The translations under genes were made by a program, and so were the position numbers. From contig JAJYPO010000057.1 in the NCBI GenBank assembly GCA_021795275.1, forward strand, positions 1-12,076: a stretch of 12,076 nt of DNA. The letters are read 5' to 3'. Positions 1 through 5,958 of this stretch are shown here, piece by piece; the stretch's first letter is position 1, and every line of letters starts with the position of its first letter. The notes beneath the pieces were generated by a model. It searched no databases. It was not told the origin of the DNA and saw only the letters and a program-made list of their open reading frames with translations. This DNA comes from Nitrospirota bacterium (lineage in GTDB: Bacteria; Nitrospirota_A; Leptospirillia; Leptospirillales; Leptospirillaceae).

Positions 1-26
1 GCGAAGGGCTCCATCAGGCGGTGTAG
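1..26 (+). pseudogene. secA: SecA fragment upstream of an in-frame TAG stop
   Basis: Read in the same frame as the downstream SecA reading frame, the first bases give (x)EGLHQAV followed by TAG at 24-26, then AKERVKIQMENQTLA. The SecA family has HQAVEAKEGV at this place, so the TAG stands exactly where a Glu codon (GAG) is expected, and one G-to-T change explains it. The homology continues on both sides without a gap, so this is one gene interrupted by a stop, not two genes. Because secA is essential in bacteria, a base-call error or a minority variant is as likely as a true nonsense mutation. The 5' part of secA lies outside the window. Confidence 0.75.
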
Positions 27-50
27 GCGAAGGAGCGGGTCAAGATCCAG

Positions 51-1709
51 ATGGAAAATCAGACCCTGGCCACCGTCACCTTCCAGAACTACTTCCGCAT
101 GTACAGGAAACTGTCGGGCATGACCGGGACGGCGGATACGGAAGCGACTGAGTTCCACAAGATCTACAACCTCGAGGTCATCGTCGTCCCCCCACACAGA
201 AAGATGGTCCGCACCGATCTTCCGGACCAGATTTATCGCTCCCAGAAGGAGAAATACGATGCCGTCGTTCTCGACATCGCCGAGCGCCACACGGTGGGGC
301 AGCCGGTTCTGGTCGGGACCGTTTCGATTGAAAAATCGGAATACATCTCCCGGCTTCTCAAGGAAAAAAACATTCCCCATGAAGTCCTGAATGCGAAGTT
401 CCATGAAAAGGAGGCGGAAATCGTGGCCCAGGCCGGGCGCCTCGGAAAAGTGACGATCGCCACGAACATGGCCGGCCGAGGGACGGACATTCTCCTCGGC
501 GGAAACGCGGAATATCTTTGCAACGCCCAGATCCGGAGCCGTGGGGAGGAGATCTCGGAGGAGGAGCGGGAAAAGGTTCTGTCCGAGCTCGAAGAGGCCT
601 TTCGCAAGGAACGGGAAGAGGTCATGCGCCAGGGGGGCCTCCATATCATCGGAACGGAGCGCCATGAAAGCCGGCGCGTCGACAATCAGCTTCGGGGCCG
701 GGCAGGCCGGCAGGGAGATCCAGGTTCCTCGCGCTTCTATCTGTCCCTGGAGGATGACCTCATGCGGATCTTCGGGGCGGACAAGATCAAGGGGCTGATG
801 GAAAGGATGGGGGTCGAGGAGGGGGTTCCGATTGAGCATGCCTTCGTGACGAAGGCCATCCAGAATGCCCAGAAGAAGGTCGAGGCCTATCACTTCGATA
901 TCCGGAAGCAGCTTCTGGAGTACGACGATGTGATGAACCAGCAGCGCCTGATCTTCTACGAGCTCAGAAAACGCGTATTGAGGGCGGAGGCTCTTCGGGA
1001 GCTGATGATCGAATGGGGCAGCCGTGTCGTGGAAGAACAGGTCATGGCGGTCATCCCCGAGAATGCCTACCCGGAAAGCTTCGACCTCGCGGGGGTTGTC
1101 TCCCTCGTGGCGGAAAAGACCGGACTCGCTCTTGAAGCCGACGAGCTGAAGGATCTCGGAATCGATGCCCTGATGGACCATGTCATCGCCCGCTATGAAG
1201 AGTATCTGGCCGGCCGGGAAAAGGAATTCGGTGCCGAACCCTTCGAGGCCATCATCCGTTATGTGACCCTGCAGACTCTGGACAACCAGTGGAAGGATCA
1301 CCTTCTCAAGATCGACCGTCTCAAGGAGGGGATCGGGCTCCGGGGATACGGCCAGAAAGATCCTCTTGTGGAGTACAAGAGGGAAGGGTTTGATCTTTTT
1401 GAATCCTTTGTGGGCGAGGTTCGGGAAAACGTGATTCAGGTTCTCGGTACGATCAGGGAAGCGGCGGAGTCGGAGTTGATCGAGGCGCCTCCCCTCGAAG
1501 CTCTCGACTACTCCTATCCCGATGAGACGGGAGTTCCCGTCTGGGAAAACGACTCATCCGCCCCTTCTCTCTGGGGAGGGCTCCCGGTGGGAGACGGGAC
1601 ATTCCGGGAAGAGATGGCGCCGGTGCGAAAGGAACAAAAAATTGGCCGGAATGATCCTTGCCCCTGCGGGAGCGGGAAAAAGTATAAAAAATGTCATGGA
1701 ACCGAATAG
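51..1709 (+). CDS. secA: Preprotein translocase subunit SecA, C-terminal two-thirds (5'-partial, preceded by an in-frame stop)
   Basis: SecA is the cytosolic ATPase motor that pushes preproteins through the SecYEG channel. The visible 552 residues, counted from the Met at 51, begin inside the helicase/preprotein-binding region (ENQTLATVTFQNYFRMY, then GMTGTADTE at about 23-31). They carry the second ATPase domain with TNMAGRGTD (138-146) and the arginine-finger motif QLRGRAGRQGDPG (213-225), the helical scaffold and wing domain, an acidic variable linker, and the C-terminal zinc/SecB-binding motif C-x-C-x8-C-H (Cys537, Cys539, Cys548, His549). Full SecA is about 830-930 residues, so roughly the first 370 are missing. 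The ATG at 51 is not a credible native start: it sits mid-domain and is only the first ATG after the TAG at 24-26. The gene ends with TAG, 710 nt before nuoA. Identification is certain; whether the gene is intact is not. Confidence 0.95.
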   Translation: MENQTLATVTFQNYFRMYRKLSGMTGTADTEATEFHKIYNLEVIVVPPHRKMVRTDLPDQIYRSQKEKYDAVVLDIAERHTVGQPVLVGTVSIEKSEYISRLLKEKNIPHEVLNAKFHEKEAEIVAQAGRLGKVTIATNMAGRGTDILLGGNAEYLCNAQIRSRGEEISEEEREKVLSELEEAFRKEREEVMRQGGLHIIGTERHESRRVDNQLRGRAGRQGDPGSSRFYLSLEDDLMRIFGADKIKGLMERMGVEEGVPIEHAFVTKAIQNAQKKVEAYHFDIRKQLLEYDDVMNQQRLIFYELRKRVLRAEALRELMIEWGSRVVEEQVMAVIPENAYPESFDLAGVVSLVAEKTGLALEADELKDLGIDALMDHVIARYEEYLAGREKEFGAEPFEAIIRYVTLQTLDNQWKDHLLKIDRLKEGIGLRGYGQKDPLVEYKREGFDLFESFVGEVRENVIQVLGTIREAAESELIEAPPLEALDYSYPDETGVPVWENDSSAPSLWGGLPVGDGTFREEMAPVRKEQKIGRNDPCPCGSGKKYKKCHGTE

Positions 1710-1740
1710 GAGTCGCCCTGATTCCGGAATGAGGGAACTC
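1710..1740 (+). terminator. Imperfect hairpin directly after the secA stop codon
   Basis: The base after the secA stop begins a long imperfect stem: GAGT (1710-1713) pairs with ACTC (1737-1740), CCCT (1716-1719) with AGGG (1732-1735), and ATT (1721-1723) with AAT (1728-1730), around a CCGG loop. The inner part is the perfect palindrome ATTCCGGAAT (1721-1730). There are 11 base pairs with one mismatch and one small internal loop. No U-run follows, so it is not a classic intrinsic terminator. It may protect the 3' end of the mRNA or assist Rho-dependent ending. Confidence 0.35.
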
Positions 1741-2163
1741 AAAATGCCCGGAACGCGTTTCCTGGAGTGCCGTTCTCCCGGTTCGTTGGAGCCTGTGGCG
1801 CGAGCCCTTTCTTAAGGCTCCCGCTGGTATTGGGGAGGGACTCTCTCCTTTCCGGGGCCCCCTTCAGGAGTTCCTTGAACGGGCGCTCCGGCCCCATCCC
1901 ATCCCCCCCCCGTTTCCCGGGCCGATGAAGATTCCCTTTTCCTGGCCCCCCCCACCGTCCGCCCCAGCCTCCCCGGTGATCTCCCGAACCGGGAAACCCG
2001 TGATTTCCTCCAGATCGGGCCGTTTGACCCGCTTCAGAAAAACTGTGGGCAGGATCGCTCTGGTCCCCCAGAGGCTTTGCCGGAAGCGGTGGAGATTTCC
2101 CTCTGATGTGATTCCCCAGTCCATCGGACGAGAGAAGGCGCCACACTGAAAGTCAAAATTCCA

Positions 2164-2180
2164 GGACGGCTCTGCCGTCC
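2164..2180. repeat. Perfect 7-bp hairpin with 3-nt loop
   Basis: GGACGGC (2164-2170), TCT loop, GCCGTCC (2174-2180). On the + strand it is followed by a mixed sequence without a U-run. On the minus strand a TTTT appears six bases after the stem. It could end transcripts coming from either side between secA and nuo, but no gene on the minus strand supports that. Confidence 0.4.
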
Positions 2181-2264
2181 GCGCCATTCCTCCCCGCCAT
2201 GAGTGTCAAGGTGTACCGCGCGGCTGGCTCATCGGAGAACCCGGGTTGCAGAAAGACGGGAGAA

Positions 2265-2302
2265 ACAGGAAGGTTTTGTTCGCTTCGAAAGGATTTTCCT
2301 GT
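2265..2302. repeat. Inverted repeat just upstream of the nuo -35 box
   Basis: ACAGGAA (2265-2271) and TTCCTGT (2296-2302) are perfect 7-bp inverted arms separated by 24 nt. The right arm ends nine bases before the -35 box. The placement fits a regulator site or a weak hairpin at the end of the upstream transcript. The arm spacing is wide for a single dimer site, so the function is open. Confidence 0.3.
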
Positions 2303-2311
2303 AATTTTCAG

Positions 2312-2340
2312 TTGACAAAATGGACACTCAAAAATAGAAT
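2312..2340 (+). promoter_or_regulatory. Sigma-70-type promoter of the nuo operon
   Basis: A consensus -35 box TTGACA (2312-2317), an exact 17-bp spacer, and a -10 box TAGAAT (2335-2340, five of six consensus bases) lie in a locally AT-rich stretch. Transcription would start near 2346-2348, leaving a leader of about 73 nt before nuoA. It is the best promoter-like sequence I found in the window and sits where an operon promoter is expected. Confidence 0.78.
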
Positions 2341-2343
2341 GGT

Positions 2344-2372
2344 AGGACAAATCGATCCAGACAAAGTATAAA
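2344..2372 (+). promoter_or_regulatory. Possible second nuo promoter
   Basis: AGGACA (2344-2349, four of six -35 bases), a 17-bp spacer and TATAAA (2367-2372, five of six -10 bases) lie immediately downstream of the first promoter. The start would be near 2379, giving a leader of about 40 nt. It is weaker than the first and may be chance in AT-rich DNA. Confidence 0.33.
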
Positions 2373-2390
2373 TCTCTAGGATTTTCAGGG

Positions 2391-2414
2391 CTCCGAAAAA
2401 GCATAGCCGGAGGG
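2391..2414 (+). promoter_or_regulatory. nuoA ribosome binding site with possible sequestering hairpin
   Basis: GGAGGG (2409-2414) lies five bases before the nuoA ATG and is a strong Shine-Dalgarno site. CTCCG (2391-2395) can pair with CGGAG (2408-2412) across a 12-nt loop, which would cover most of the site. Five base pairs is a modest stem, so an effect on translation is possible but unproven. Confidence 0.5.
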
Positions 2415-2419
2415 TACTC

Positions 2420-2791
2420 ATGTTTTCTCTTTCCCATCCCGACCATTATATTCCGATCCTGATCTTCCTGTTGATCGCGATCGGATTCGGGGCCGTCTCG
2501 CTCCTGGTGGGACGTCTGATTCGTCCCAACAATCCCTATCGTGACAAGGACGCTCCTTACGAGTGCGGGGTGCCTCCCATCAACGATGCCCGGGAAAGAA
2601 TCTCGATCAGGTATTACGTCATTGCCATGCTCTTCCTCGTCTTCGACGTGGAGGTGGTTTTTCTCTATCCGTGGGCGGTCGACTTCCGGCGCCTGGGCCT
2701 TTTCGGACTTGTCGAAATGCTCATTTTTCTCGTGATCCTGATCATTGGATACGTCTATGCCTGGAAAAAGGAGGCGCTCGAATGGGAGTGA
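2420..2791 (+). CDS. nuoA: NADH-quinone oxidoreductase subunit A
   Basis: NuoA is a small membrane subunit of complex I that sits next to NuoH and helps form the region where the quinone site meets the proton-pumping arm. The 123-residue product has three hydrophobic helices (about 10-31, 63-84, 94-115). The long loop carries the family pattern YECGVPP (47-53) and the second helix the acidic stretch [12 protein letters not shown] (75-86). The length is normal for the family. The ATG start at 2420 is set by a strong GGAGGG five bases upstream. The gene is the first of the operon, is preceded by a clear promoter, and overlaps nuoB by 10 nt, which suggests translational coupling. Confidence 0.96.
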   Translation: MFSLSHPDHYIPILIFLLIAIGFGAVSLLVGRLIRPNNPYRDKDAPYECGVPPINDARERISIRYYVIAMLFLVFDVEVVFLYPWAVDFRRLGLFGLVEMLIFLVILIIGYVYAWKKEALEWE

Positions 2792-3279
2792 TGCACCACA
2801 AGGACGGCGAGCTCTCCGTTGTCACCATGAAGCTGCAGGATGCCGTCAACGATATCGTCAACTGGTCAAGAAAGTCGGCGCTCTGGCCGATGACCTTCGG
2901 GCTTGCCTGCTGTGCCATCGAAATGATGGGGGCGGTGGCATCGCGATTTGATATCGACCGTTTCGGAGCCGGAGTCTTCCGTGCCTCTCCCCGCCAGTCC
3001 GACCTGATGATCGTGGCGGGTACCCTGACCCGAAAGATGGCCCCTGTCGTCCGGAAGATCTACGACCAGATGCCGGAGCCCCGTTATGTGATTGCGATGG
3101 GATCCTGCGCCACGAGCGGAAACATCTACGACAGCTACAGCGTCGTTCAGGGGGTGGATCGGTTGATTCCTGTCGATGTCTATGTTCCCGGTTGTCCGCC
3201 CCGCCCTGAAGCCCTTTTGGACGGCCTCATCAAGCTTCAGGAAAAAATCATGCAGGACAAACCGGTCTTCCGGAATTAG
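2782..3279 (+). CDS. nuoB: NADH-quinone oxidoreductase subunit B (cluster N2)
   Basis: NuoB (PSST/Nqo6) carries the [4Fe-4S] cluster N2, the last carrier before quinone. The 165-residue product has the tandem cysteines of [11 protein letters not shown] (Cys43, Cys44), Cys109 in GSCATSG and Cys138 in VPGCPPRPE: the full ligand set for N2. [19 protein letters not shown] (70-88) is a family signature. The ATG at 2782 is chosen because AAGGAGG (2768-2774) lies seven bases upstream; the in-frame ATG at 2791 is a weaker option. The open frame continues upstream to 2563, but that part lies inside nuoA and is not similar to NuoB. NuoB packs against NuoD and NuoI. Confidence 0.96.
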   Translation: MGVMHHKDGELSVVTMKLQDAVNDIVNWSRKSALWPMTFGLACCAIEMMGAVASRFDIDRFGAGVFRASPRQSDLMIVAGTLTRKMAPVVRKIYDQMPEPRYVIAMGSCATSGNIYDSYSVVQGVDRLIPVDVYVPGCPPRPEALLDGLIKLQEKIMQDKPVFRN

Positions 3280-3295
3280 GCAAGGAGAGAACTTC

Positions 3296-3823
3296 ATGCA
3301 TCCAGTGGCAGAATCCCTCCGCCGAAGGTTCCCCGATGCCGTGACCGGTTCGCGGGAGGCTTTGGGCGATGTGACGATTTACCTTCGGGAGACGGGGGCC
3401 CTCGATGTCTTTCGGGCCCTGCACGACGAGGAGGAATTTCGTTACGACTATATCGTCGATGTGACTTCGGTCGACTATCCGATGGATGCCGAACGCTTCG
3501 AGGTTGTCTACATTTTGTATTCCATCCCAAGACGGCACCGGATCATGGTGAAGATTCGCGTTTCCGAGACCCACCCCGTCGTCGATTCCATTGTCTCCAT
3601 CTGGCGGGGGGCGGAGTTCATGGAGCGGGAAGTGTACGACATGATGGGGATCCAGTTCAGGGGCCATCCGGATCTGCGGAGAATCCTCATGCCGGATGAC
3701 TATGACGAAGGATATCCCCTTCGAAAGGACTTTCCTCTTGTCGGAAAGGGCTGGAGGGATGACTTTTCCTTCGTGCCGAAGTATTTCGAAAATCTCCCAC
3801 CCCTCCCCGAGGGGCGAAAATAA
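3296..3823 (+). CDS. nuoC: NADH-quinone oxidoreductase subunit C
   Basis: NuoC (30 kDa subunit, Nqo5) is a cofactor-free subunit of the connecting arm and stabilises NuoD and NuoI. The 175-residue product has the 30-kDa signature: EREVYDMMGIQF (110-121), GHPDLRRIL (123-131) and YPLRKDFPL (140-148). It is a free-standing protein, unlike the NuoCD fusion of enterobacteria. The ATG at 3296 follows AAGGAGA (3282-3288) at good spacing and lies 16 nt after the nuoB stop. The open frame extends upstream to 3176 but overlaps nuoB there. Close to its end, CCCCT (3800-3804) and AGGGG (3810-3814) can form a small hairpin without a U-run. Confidence 0.95.
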   Translation: MHPVAESLRRRFPDAVTGSREALGDVTIYLRETGALDVFRALHDEEEFRYDYIVDVTSVDYPMDAERFEVVYILYSIPRRHRIMVKIRVSETHPVVDSIVSIWRGAEFMEREVYDMMGIQFRGHPDLRRILMPDDYDEGYPLRKDFPLVGKGWRDDFSFVPKYFENLPPLPEGRK

Positions 3824-3880
3824 CGCTGGATCATCTGGGTCGCGTCTGGGTCTGGACAGGGTATAGGAAAGGGGGCGCTC

Positions 3881-5167
3881 TTGGAGTCGATGGAAAAGGA
3901 TGGGGTGAGAACCAGTCAGGGAGCGCAGGAGCTTGAGCGGCGGGAAATAACCTTGTCCACTCTGAGGCAGGCGGTCTTGAACGGTCTCGACTCCTCCATC
4001 AAAACCGACCAGTTCCTCCTGAACATGGGCCCGCAGCATCCCAGCACCCACGGGGTGTTGCGCGTTCTTCTCGACCTTGACGGGGAGAGGATCAAGAAGG
4101 CGGTTCCCGATCTGGGATATCTCCACCGCGGTACGGAGAAAATCGCCGAATACAGGACATACAACCAGATCATTCCTCTCACGGACCGGCTGGACTATGT
4201 CTCCGCGATGGCGAACAACTACGCCTTCGTCAGGGCCGTCGAAAAACTGCTTCAGCTCAAGGTCCCCGAAAGGGCCGAATTCATCCGGACGATCGTGGCG
4301 GAAGTCCAGCGGATCGTCAACCACCTGTTCTGGCTCGGGACCCAGGCCCTGGACATCGGGGCCATGAGCGTCTTTTTCTATACCTTCCGGGAGCGGGAGG
4401 TTTTGCTCGACCTCTTCGAAAAGATTTGCGGGGCGCGGTTAACCACCAATTATTACCGCGTCGGCGGGGTCGAAGGCGATCTTCAACAGGATGTCATCGA
4501 CGCTCTTTACACATTCGTCGACACATTTGAGCCGCACATTCTCGAATACAACACACTCCTCGAGCATAACCGGATCTGGCTGGCCCGGACAAAGCACATC
4601 GCCGTCATCACGGGAGAGGACGCCATCAATTTCGGCCTCTCGGGACCGACCCTCCGCGGATCGGGCGTGGATTATGATCTGCGCAAATACGAACCCTATG
4701 GGGCCTACGACCTTGTGGACTGGACCGTCCCGGTGGGGCAGAATGGGGACATCTACGACCGGTACTGGATCCGGATCGAGGAAATGCGTCAGAGCGCAAG
4801 CATCATCCGGCAATGCCTGGACAAGCTTCCTCAGGGTCCGTTCATGACCGATGACCACAAGGTCTCCTTCCCTCCGAAGGGACGGGTCATGCACAACATG
4901 GAGACCCTGATCCATCACTTCCTCCTGGTCGTGGAAGGCTTCAAGACGCCTCCGGGGGATACCTATTGCGGCACGGAGACCCCAAAGGGGGAGCTCGGTT
5001 TCTATATCGTCAGTGACGGATCCGGCAAGCCCTACCGGATGAAAATTCGTGCCCCGTCATTCGTGAGCATGGGGGCTTTCGACTTTATGGCAAGGGGATA
5101 CATGATCGCGGATATCGTGACGATTTTCGGGACCTACGATATCGTCATGGGTGAGTGCGACCGATAG
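3881..5167 (+). CDS. nuoD: NADH-quinone oxidoreductase subunit D
   Basis: NuoD (49 kDa subunit, Nqo4) forms most of the quinone pocket and descends from the large subunit of [NiFe] hydrogenases. The 428-residue product shows GPQHPSTHG (50-58), GYLHRGTEKIAE (79-90), TDRLDY (101-106), YDLRKYEPY, ETPKGELGFY and the end FGTYDIVMGECDR. By comparison with Thermus Nqo4 His38 and Tyr87, the quinone-binding residues should be His57 and Tyr106. The start is uncertain: TTG at 3881 follows an AGGAAAGGGGG tract at fitting distance, while ATG at 3890 (three residues shorter) has only GGAG three bases before it. About 40 residues precede the conserved core. It lies 57 nt after nuoC; in that gap TCTGGGTC is repeated at 3834 and 3845. 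Confidence 0.95.
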   Translation: MESMEKDGVRTSQGAQELERREITLSTLRQAVLNGLDSSIKTDQFLLNMGPQHPSTHGVLRVLLDLDGERIKKAVPDLGYLHRGTEKIAEYRTYNQIIPLTDRLDYVSAMANNYAFVRAVEKLLQLKVPERAEFIRTIVAEVQRIVNHLFWLGTQALDIGAMSVFFYTFREREVLLDLFEKICGARLTTNYYRVGGVEGDLQQDVIDALYTFVDTFEPHILEYNTLLEHNRIWLARTKHIAVITGEDAINFGLSGPTLRGSGVDYDLRKYEPYGAYDLVDWTVPVGQNGDIYDRYWIRIEEMRQSASIIRQCLDKLPQGPFMTDDHKVSFPPKGRVMHNMETLIHHFLLVVEGFKTPPGDTYCGTETPKGELGFYIVSDGSGKPYRMKIRAPSFVSMGAFDFMARGYMIADIVTIFGTYDIVMGECDR

Positions 5168-5296
5168 ACGGTTTGCTGAGCGCAAGTGACCTGATGGTTG
5201 CCGGCATCGCCGGTTGCATGATGAGTCCCCGTCCGCGACTATCCGGGACCGGGGTCATAATCTTCCAAATTAGGGTTCGTCCGGGGAGAAGGCAAG
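5168..5296 (+). other. nuoD-nuoE spacer with hairpins
   Basis: This 129-nt gap holds no gene. CCGGC (5201-5205) and GCCGG (5209-5213) form a tight hairpin. A longer one follows: ATGA-GT-CCCCG-TCC (5221-5234) pairs with GGA-C-CGGGG-TCAT (5246-5258), giving 12 base pairs with two bulges. No U-run follows either, so they are more likely mRNA processing or stability elements than terminators. Confidence 0.45.
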
Positions 5297-5824
5297 ATGG
5301 CTAATACGGAACACGGCGTATCCATTGAGATCAACGAAGAAGAAATCGACCAGATATGCGAAGAGTTCGGAAACCGCGAAGGGGCGGTCGTCCAGATTCT
5401 TCAGACGATTCAGGAAAAGTATGGGTATGTCCCCGCCGAAGTCCTCGAACGGGTGGGGGAGGATCTCGGCATCCCTCACAGCAAGATGTTCGGGGTCCTG
5501 ACCTTCTATTCCCAGTTTTACCAGGAGCCGCGGGGCAAATTCATCCTCAAGGTCTGCGTGGGAACCGCCTGCCATGTTCGTGGAGCCGGTCTGCTGGTCG
5601 ACAAGATCAAGGAAAACCTTCATATCGAGGCCGGTGAGAATACGGAAGACATGCTGTTCACTCTTGAGCCGGTCGCCTGTCTCGGTTCCTGCGCCCTGGC
5701 CCCGATGGCCATGGTGAACGGCAACACCTACGGAAAGCTCTCCGCCGACAAGATGGTCGAGCTGATCAACCAGTTCCAGGAAGAAGGCTCCGGAAGCGAC
5801 GAGGAGCCCGTTCCGGCGTCATGA
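5297..5824 (+). CDS. nuoE: NADH-quinone oxidoreductase subunit E
   Basis: NuoE (24 kDa subunit, Nqo2) is a thioredoxin-fold protein with [2Fe-2S] cluster N1a, bound to NuoF in the NADH-oxidising tip of complex I. The 175-residue product has an N-terminal helical bundle (about 15-60), the family stretch GVLTFYSQFYQEP (66-78), and all four ligands: Cys87 and Cys92 (C-x4-C in VCVGTACHVRGA), Cys128 and Cys132 (C-x3-C in ACLGSCALAP). The final 15 or so residues are acidic and probably disordered. The ATG at 5297 follows a GGGGAGAAGG tract (5283-5292). Its partner NuoF is the next gene. The same family serves bifurcating hydrogenases and formate dehydrogenases, but the flanking nuo genes fix the role here. 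Confidence 0.95.
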   Translation: MANTEHGVSIEINEEEIDQICEEFGNREGAVVQILQTIQEKYGYVPAEVLERVGEDLGIPHSKMFGVLTFYSQFYQEPRGKFILKVCVGTACHVRGAGLLVDKIKENLHIEAGENTEDMLFTLEPVACLGSCALAPMAMVNGNTYGKLSADKMVELINQFQEEGSGSDEEPVPAS

Positions 5825-5958
5825 CAAGGGGGATCACTGACCCTGTCATGCGCTGTTTTTGATTTGCGATGCGCTGATGGTTTGACCCATATAAGCTGTC
5901 AGGGGGATAAGGGAGTGAAATTCCTTTGTTGTCCCCCGGACGCCAAGGAGAATATGCG
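5825..5958 (+). other. nuoE-nuoF spacer, possible weak internal promoter
   Basis: This 134-nt gap holds no gene. ATGCGCTG occurs at 5848-5855 and again at 5869-5876, exactly 21 bp apart on the same strand. Directly downstream lie TTGACC (5882-5887) and GATAAG (5906-5911) at 18 bp spacing, a weak promoter-like pair. A TATAAG at 5890-5895 has no matching -35 box. Confidence 0.25.

Larger units (their letters stand above)
1741..2311. other. Spacer between secA and the nuo promoter, no recognised gene
   Basis: I recognise no protein or RNA gene here. On the + strand one frame stays open from 1733 to the TGA at 2147-2149 (about 138 codons). It has no good Shine-Dalgarno site, its first ATG is at 1925, and its product is rich in Pro and Arg and resembles no family I know. 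Minus-strand frames in the same place overlap one another and are equally unconvincing. Two long C runs (nine at 1903-1911, eight at 1946-1953) lie in it, as well as a 9-bp inverted repeat, GTTTCCCGG at 1912-1920 and CCGGGAAAC at 1989-1997. The pyrimidine-rich composition changes to AT-rich near the promoter. It may be a decayed gene or plain spacer. Confidence 0.5.

Noticed and set aside
24..26. TAG as a recoded sense codon (pyrrolysine or amber reassignment)
   Set aside because: Six other genes in the window end in TAG at the expected C terminus, so TAG is a stop here.
51..1709. A native short protein starting at the ATG at 51
   Set aside because: SecA homology continues upstream through the TAG at 24-26, and the nearest AAGGAG (30-35) is 15 nt from the ATG. 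The start is an artefact of the interruption.
2164..2180. A strong intrinsic terminator in the secA-nuo gap
   Set aside because: The stem is perfect but there is no adjacent U-run on the + strand, and on the minus strand the TTTT is displaced and no gene precedes it.
2153..2446. A 97-codon minus-strand frame across the nuo promoter and leader
   Set aside because: It runs over the promoter and the start of nuoA, has no recognisable similarity, and lacks a supported start.
3248..4324. A 358-codon open frame on the minus strand opposite nuoC and nuoD
   Set aside because: It lies wholly opposite genes with unmistakable NuoC and NuoD motifs, resembles no family, and is the kind of antisense open frame expected in GC-rich coding DNA.
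5926..5958. An earlier TTG start for nuoF
   Set aside because: It has no Shine-Dalgarno site at fitting distance, and the added residues are unlike the family, whereas the ATG at 5959 has AAGGAG.
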